Source of the DNA: an uncultured Alphaproteobacteria bacterium
GTDB lineage: Bacteria; Pseudomonadota; Alphaproteobacteria; HIMB59
Assembly: GCA_902595525.1 (NCBI GenBank)
Contig: CACJQJ010000014.1
Location: forward strand, 1-19,527
Reading direction: 5' to 3'
DNA: 19,527 nt
Below the pieces are notes generated by a model. That model had not been told where the DNA came from and did no database searches. It saw only the letters and a list, made by a program, of their open reading frames with translations. The stretch's first letter is position 1. Each line of letters starts with the position of its first letter. Both the position numbers and the translations under genes were made by a program. Positions 15,730 to 19,527 of the stretch are shown here, piece by piece.

Positions 15730-18147
15730 CTAGTTTACGAATGTTTTTTCTTGATTTTGCTGGTTTTTTGGCTTCATGGACTCTGTAACTAAGTGTCTCC
15801 AGTCCAATTTTTTGTTGATTTTACTAATTTTTCCATCGAGAGCTAAGTCCAATACCTCTTTTGCAAACTCTACTTTCTTAATTATCAACTTGTTTTGAAT
15901 GTCTTTTTGTATTTCAACTAAGTCCTTTTCATTTTCTTTTGGGATTATAACAGTTTTAATACCGTACCTTATAGCAGCCAATAATTTCTCTTTTAATCCC
16001 CCAATTGGAAGAACTCTTCCTTTTAATGTAATTTCCCCAGTCATTGCAATATCTCTTTTAATTTTAATATCAGTAAGAGATGAAATTAATGAGGTAAATA
16101 TTGTAATACCAGCACTTGGGCCATCTTTAGGTATAGCACCTTCAGGTACATGTAAATGAATATCTATTTTATCAAAAACCTTTGGATTTACTCCAAACTC
16201 TACAGAATTAGATTTAATATAACCTAAAGCAGCAGTGATAGACTCTTTCATCACATCACCAAGTTTACCTGTTGCATTAATCATTCCCTTACCTGAGGAT
16301 AAATTAACTTCAATATTTAAGATATCTCCACCAACCTGAGTCCATGCAAGCCCATTGGTGATGCCCACTAAATTTTTCTTTTCTAAAACACTATCTTTGA
16401 ATTTTTCTGGGCCTAGAAAATTTTTTATAGCCTTATCATCAAAAATAAATGGCTTTTTTGATCTAGATTTATTTTTTTCTAATTGGAAAACAAGTTTTCT
16501 AAAAAGCTTATCAAAAACTTTTTCAAGCCCTCTGACACCTGACTCTCTAGTATAGTGTCTTACTATTTTTGTAATAGAGTTTTTATCAAGCTTAAATTCA
16601 TTATTTTTTAAAATATTTTTATTCATTTTTCTTGGAATTAAATATTTTTTGGCAATTTCAACTTTTTCTTTTTCTGTATAACCAGATACTTCAATGACCT
16701 CTAATCTGTCGAGTAGTGGACCAGGTATATTGTAAGTATTACCAGTGCAAATAAACATCACATTTGACAAATCATAATCAACCTCAAGATAATGATCGTT
16801 AAATTGATTATTTTGCTCAGGATCTAAGACTTCTAATAAAGCAGAAGATGGATCTCCTCTCCAGTCACTGCCAACTTTGTCTATTTCATCTAATAAAATA
16901 ATTGGATTAGATGTTTTTGTTTTCTTCATAGCCTGGATAAATCGACCAGGCATTGAGCCAATGTATGTTCTTCTATGCCCTCTAATTTCCGCCTCATCCC
17001 TAATTCCACCAAGAGAAATCTTAGCAAATTCTCTACCAGTTGCTCTCGCAATGGATTTACCTAATGAAGTTTTTCCTACGCCTGGAGGTCCAACAAAACA
17101 AAGTATTGTACCAGTAGCTTTTTTTGATCTTTTTTTTACAGCTAAAAATTCAAGTATTCTCTCTTTAACTTTTTCAAGGCCATAATGATCATCATTTAAA
17201 ATTTTTTCAGAACCTTTTATGTCTATAACTTCTTTAGAGTATTTTTCCCATGGTATATCAAGTATCCATTCTAGGTAATTACGAATGACTGATGCTTCAG
17301 CAGACATTGGGCTCATTGATTTTAATTTTTTAAATTCGTTTAAAGCTTTTTCTTTTGCCTCTTTTGATAATTTTACCTCATTAATCTTTTTCTCTATTTC
17401 AGAATATTCGTTAGAACCATCTTCACCATCACCAAGTTCTTTTTGGATAGCTTTCATTTGCTCATTTAAGTAGTACTCTCTTTGAGTTTTTTCCATTTGT
17501 CTTTTTACTCTGTTTTTAATTTTTTTCTCAAGTGCAGAGAAATTAAGTTCTTTTGAGAAAAAATTCAGCAGATTTTGAATTTTTTTATTAATATCAGTAA
17601 TTTCTAAATTTTTTTGTTTATCTTCAATTGCAATATTTAAGTTGTAATAGATGTTATCAATGAACTGATACGGATCCTCAATATTCAATAGACCTTCGAG
17701 AATATCATTATTATTTCCTATATTTTGAATATAATTTTGAAATTCATTTTTTAAAACTCTCAAAGAAGCTTTTAATTCAACTGAATTTTTTTTGTTAATT
17801 ACCACTGGTTCAATCTTAGCTGTAAGAAAGTTATTACTAGCCTTAACAGCAGACTTTATCTTTACGATTTCTAATCCCTCAGTAAGAACTTTATATGTAT
17901 TATCTGGTAACTTTAGAAACTGGATAATTTTTGATTTAACTCCATAAGAGTATACATCATTAACTTGGGGATCATCGGTGGTTGGTTCTTTTTGAGTGAA
18001 TAAATAAATAATCTTATTGTTGTTATTCATGGCAAAATTAATTGCATCAATGGATTTTGCGCGGCCGACAAATAAAGGTGAGGTTATCGAGGGATAAACA
18101 ACTAAGTCCCTTAAGGGTAAAATGGGTCCAATGATTTGATTTTCCAT
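15730..18147 (-). CDS. lon: ATP-dependent protease Lon (LonA)
   Basis: Cytoplasmic AAA+ protease that degrades misfolded and selected regulatory proteins as a hexamer. The 805-residue protein has the N-terminal substrate-binding domain (about 5-200) and a coiled-coil linker. The ATPase has Walker A GPPGVGKT (353-360) and Walker B IILLDEID (416-423). The C-terminal protease domain has the Ser678 (PKDGPSAG) and Lys721 (GGLKEKLLAA) catalytic pair. Length and motif spacing match bacterial LonA closely. It starts 23 bases after clpX without a visible strong ribosome site, which suggests shared transcription. It ends in TAG, about 70 bases before hupB. Confidence 0.98.
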   Translation of the reverse strand: MENQIIGPILPLRDLVVYPSITSPLFVGRAKSIDAINFAMNNNNKIIYLFTQKEPTTDDPQVNDVYSYGVKSKIIQFLKLPDNTYKVLTEGLEIVKIKSAVKASNNFLTAKIEPVVINKKNSVELKASLRVLKNEFQNYIQNIGNNNDILEGLLNIEDPYQFIDNIYYNLNIAIEDKQKNLEITDINKKIQNLLNFFSKELNFSALEKKIKNRVKRQMEKTQREYYLNEQMKAIQKELGDGEDGSNEYSEIEKKINEVKLSKEAKEKALNEFKKLKSMSPMSAEASVIRNYLEWILDIPWEKYSKEVIDIKGSEKILNDDHYGLEKVKERILEFLAVKKRSKKATGTILCFVGPPGVGKTSLGKSIARATGREFAKISLGGIRDEAEIRGHRRTYIGSMPGRFIQAMKKTKTSNPIILLDEIDKVGSDWRGDPSSALLEVLDPEQNNQFNDHYLEVDYDLSNVMFICTGNTYNIPGPLLDRLEVIEVSGYTEKEKVEIAKKYLIPRKMNKNILKNNEFKLDKNSITKIVRHYTRESGVRGLEKVFDKLFRKLVFQLEKNKSRSKKPFIFDDKAIKNFLGPEKFKDSVLEKKNLVGITNGLAWTQVGGDILNIEVNLSSGKGMINATGKLGDVMKESITAALGYIKSNSVEFGVNPKVFDKIDIHLHVPEGAIPKDGPSAGITIFTSLISSLTDIKIKRDIAMTGEITLKGRVLPIGGLKEKLLAAIRYGIKTVIIPKENEKDLVEIQKDIQNKLIIKKVEFAKEVLDLALDGKISKINKKLDWRHLVTESMKPKNQQNQEKTFVN

Positions 18148-18170
18148 ACTATTAAGATAGTGAGGAATTT

Positions 18171-19424
18171 TTAATTTTCACCCACTTTTTTTTTAATTTT
18201 TGCCTTTTCTTTATATACGATAATTGGTCTATTTGAGATTACTGACTCTTTACTTAAAACTACCTTATCCACAGAATCCTTATCAGGAATATCATACATG
18301 CAATCTAGAAGTAACTTTTCCATGATTGACCTTAGGCCTCGTGCACCAATTTTTTTTTCAACAGCTAATTGAGCAATTTGCTCCCTACCATCTTCTGTTA
18401 TCTCGAATTCAACCCCCTCAAAAGAAAAAAGAGCCTTGTATTGTTTAGATATTGCATTTTTTGGTCTTGTAATAATCTCTTTTAAATCATCTAAAGATAA
18501 TTCATTGAGACTAGCGCTTACAGGAAGTCTTCCTACTAATTCAGGTATTAATCCAAATTTAATCAAATCGTCATTTTCAAGTTGTGAAGTCATTGGTTGG
18601 TCCTGGTTAATTGATTTATTAAAACCTATAGACTTTTTATTTACTCGATTTTTTATAATTTTATCTATGCCTTCAAACGCGCCCCCACATACAAACAATA
18701 TATTTTTTGTATCAACTTGAAGGAACTCTTGTTGAGGATGTTTTCTTCCACCTTGAGGTGGCACGCTAGCTGTTGTTCCCTCAATTATTTTTAGCAAAGC
18801 TTGTTGAACTCCCTCACCAGATACATCTCTTGTTATGGATGGATTTTCACTTTTTCTGCCCACTTTATCAATTTCATCAATATATACGATACCCTTTTGA
18901 GCCAAAGCTACATCATAATCACATTGCTGAAGTAATCTTAAAATAATATTCTCAACATCTTCACCTACATATCCAGCCTCCGTCAACGTGGTAGCATCAG
19001 CAATTGTAAAAGGTACATTTAAAAATTTTGCTAGAGTTTGAGCTAAAAGTGTTTTACCACAACCTGTTGGTCCAATAAGTAATATGTTTGATTTAGAAAT
19101 TTCTATATCTTTTGAGGGGTTTTGAACTCTCTTATAATGATTGTAAACAGATACAGATAATATTTTTTTTGCATGATCTTGACCAATTATATGATCATCA
19201 AGATAATTATAGATCTCACTTGGTTTTGGTATCTCAAATTTTTTCTTCGTGTCAATTTTATCATCTTCAACGAGTATATCCTTACATAAAACCACACACT
19301 CATTACAAATATAGACATTAGGTCCAGCAATTAATTTTTTAACCTCTTCTTGGCTTTTACCACAAAAGGAGCATGATATTTTTTTATCAGAGCTATTAGC
19401 AGAGATTATTTTTTCATCAGACAT
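18171..19424 (-). CDS. clpX: ClpX, ATP-dependent unfoldase of the ClpXP protease
   Basis: Unfolds tagged substrates and threads them into ClpP. The 417 residues begin with a zinc-binding domain with Cys18, 21, 40 and 43. Then come Walker A GPTGCGKT (118-125), pore loop GYVG (151-154), Walker B IVYIDEID (179-186), the RKH loop (GGRKHPQQ, 225-232) and the IGF tripeptide (266-268) that docks onto ClpP. The conserved C-terminal sensor-2 segment [11 protein letters not shown] is present. All functional elements are intact. The ATG is 2 bases after the clpP stop, so the two partners are tightly coupled; lon follows. Confidence 0.98.
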   Translation of the reverse strand: MSDEKIISANSSDKKISCSFCGKSQEEVKKLIAGPNVYICNECVVLCKDILVEDDKIDTKKKFEIPKPSEIYNYLDDHIIGQDHAKKILSVSVYNHYKRVQNPSKDIEISKSNILLIGPTGCGKTLLAQTLAKFLNVPFTIADATTLTEAGYVGEDVENIILRLLQQCDYDVALAQKGIVYIDEIDKVGRKSENPSITRDVSGEGVQQALLKIIEGTTASVPPQGGRKHPQQEFLQVDTKNILFVCGGAFEGIDKIIKNRVNKKSIGFNKSINQDQPMTSQLENDDLIKFGLIPELVGRLPVSASLNELSLDDLKEIITRPKNAISKQYKALFSFEGVEFEITEDGREQIAQLAVEKKIGARGLRSIMEKLLLDCMYDIPDKDSVDKVVLSKESVISNRPIIVYKEKAKIKKKVGEN

Positions 19425-19426
19425 TT

Positions 19427-19527
19427 TTATTTTTCAATTCTAGTAGTAATTACTTTGTCTATCAAACCAAATTTTTGCGCCTCTTCAGGGTCAAAGAATC
19501 TATCTCTTTCCATTGCCTTTTCTATTT
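19427..19527 (-). CDS. clpP: ClpP protease subunit, 3' end only (cut by window edge)
   Basis: The last 32 residues of the serine protease that forms the ClpXP barrel are visible before the stop at 19429-19427. [19 protein letters not shown] is the typical ClpP C-terminal segment. The aspartate in ERDRF (codon 19504-19502) corresponds to the third member of the Ser-His-Asp catalytic triad. The Ser and His lie outside the window. It is followed after 2 bases by clpX, the usual clpP-clpX order. Confidence 0.93.
   Translation of the reverse strand, partial: IEKAMERDRFFDPEEAQKFGLIDKVITTRIEK

Noticed and set aside
1..19527. Search for CRISPR arrays, insertion sequences, phage genes, toxin-antitoxin or defence systems.
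   Set aside because: No repeat array, transposase, integrase or defence-like protein is visible; nearly all bases are accounted for by housekeeping genes.

Overview
The window is an AT-rich (visibly well under 40% GC), very densely packed stretch of bacterial chromosome with every gene on the minus strand. The gene order (clpP, clpX, lon, a HU gene, tRNA-Val, tRNA-Asp, a small lipoprotein gene, nuoA to nuoN as 14 separate genes, birA), separate nuoC and nuoD, NuoG without the extra N7 cluster cysteines, and lysine-, asparagine- and isoleucine-rich proteins all point to a streamlined alphaproteobacterium. A SAR11 (Pelagibacterales) member is most likely. That assignment is an inference from gene order and composition, not from a marker-gene search.

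In transcription order (right to left): positions 19527-15378 hold protein quality-control genes (the clpP 3' end, clpX, lon) followed by the nucleoid protein HU, which has its own likely promoter and the strongest Shine-Dalgarno sequence I noticed here. Positions 15359-15193 hold tRNA-Val(TAC) and tRNA-Asp(GTC), both with genome-encoded CCA. Positions 15191-14163 hold a predicted secreted or lipid-anchored protein with a polysaccharide-lyase-like (heparin lyase fold) body. Its reading frame runs back into tRNA-Asp without an ordinary start codon.

Positions 14162-14033 are the largest gap (about 130 bases) and carry a likely nuoA promoter. Positions 14032-366 are a complete nuo operon for the proton-pumping NADH:ubiquinone oxidoreductase (complex I). 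All 14 subunits are present, in canonical order, with every expected iron-sulfur ligand and key antiporter residue intact. Genes overlap by 1 to 31 bases or lie within 5 bases of each other, which indicates translational coupling. Positions 362-1 hold the 5' part of birA (biotin-protein ligase), starting 3 bases after the nuoN stop in the same frame, so it is probably the tail of the nuo transcript.

No stretch longer than 300 bases lacks a gene. I see no mobile element, CRISPR array, phage gene or convincing intrinsic terminator. Most of the window is ordinary conserved housekeeping sequence, and I do not see an undescribed multi-gene system. The items most worth a second look are the lipoprotein gene with no standard start beside tRNA-Asp, the divergent biotin-binding loop of BirA, and the repeat-containing nuoA promoter region.
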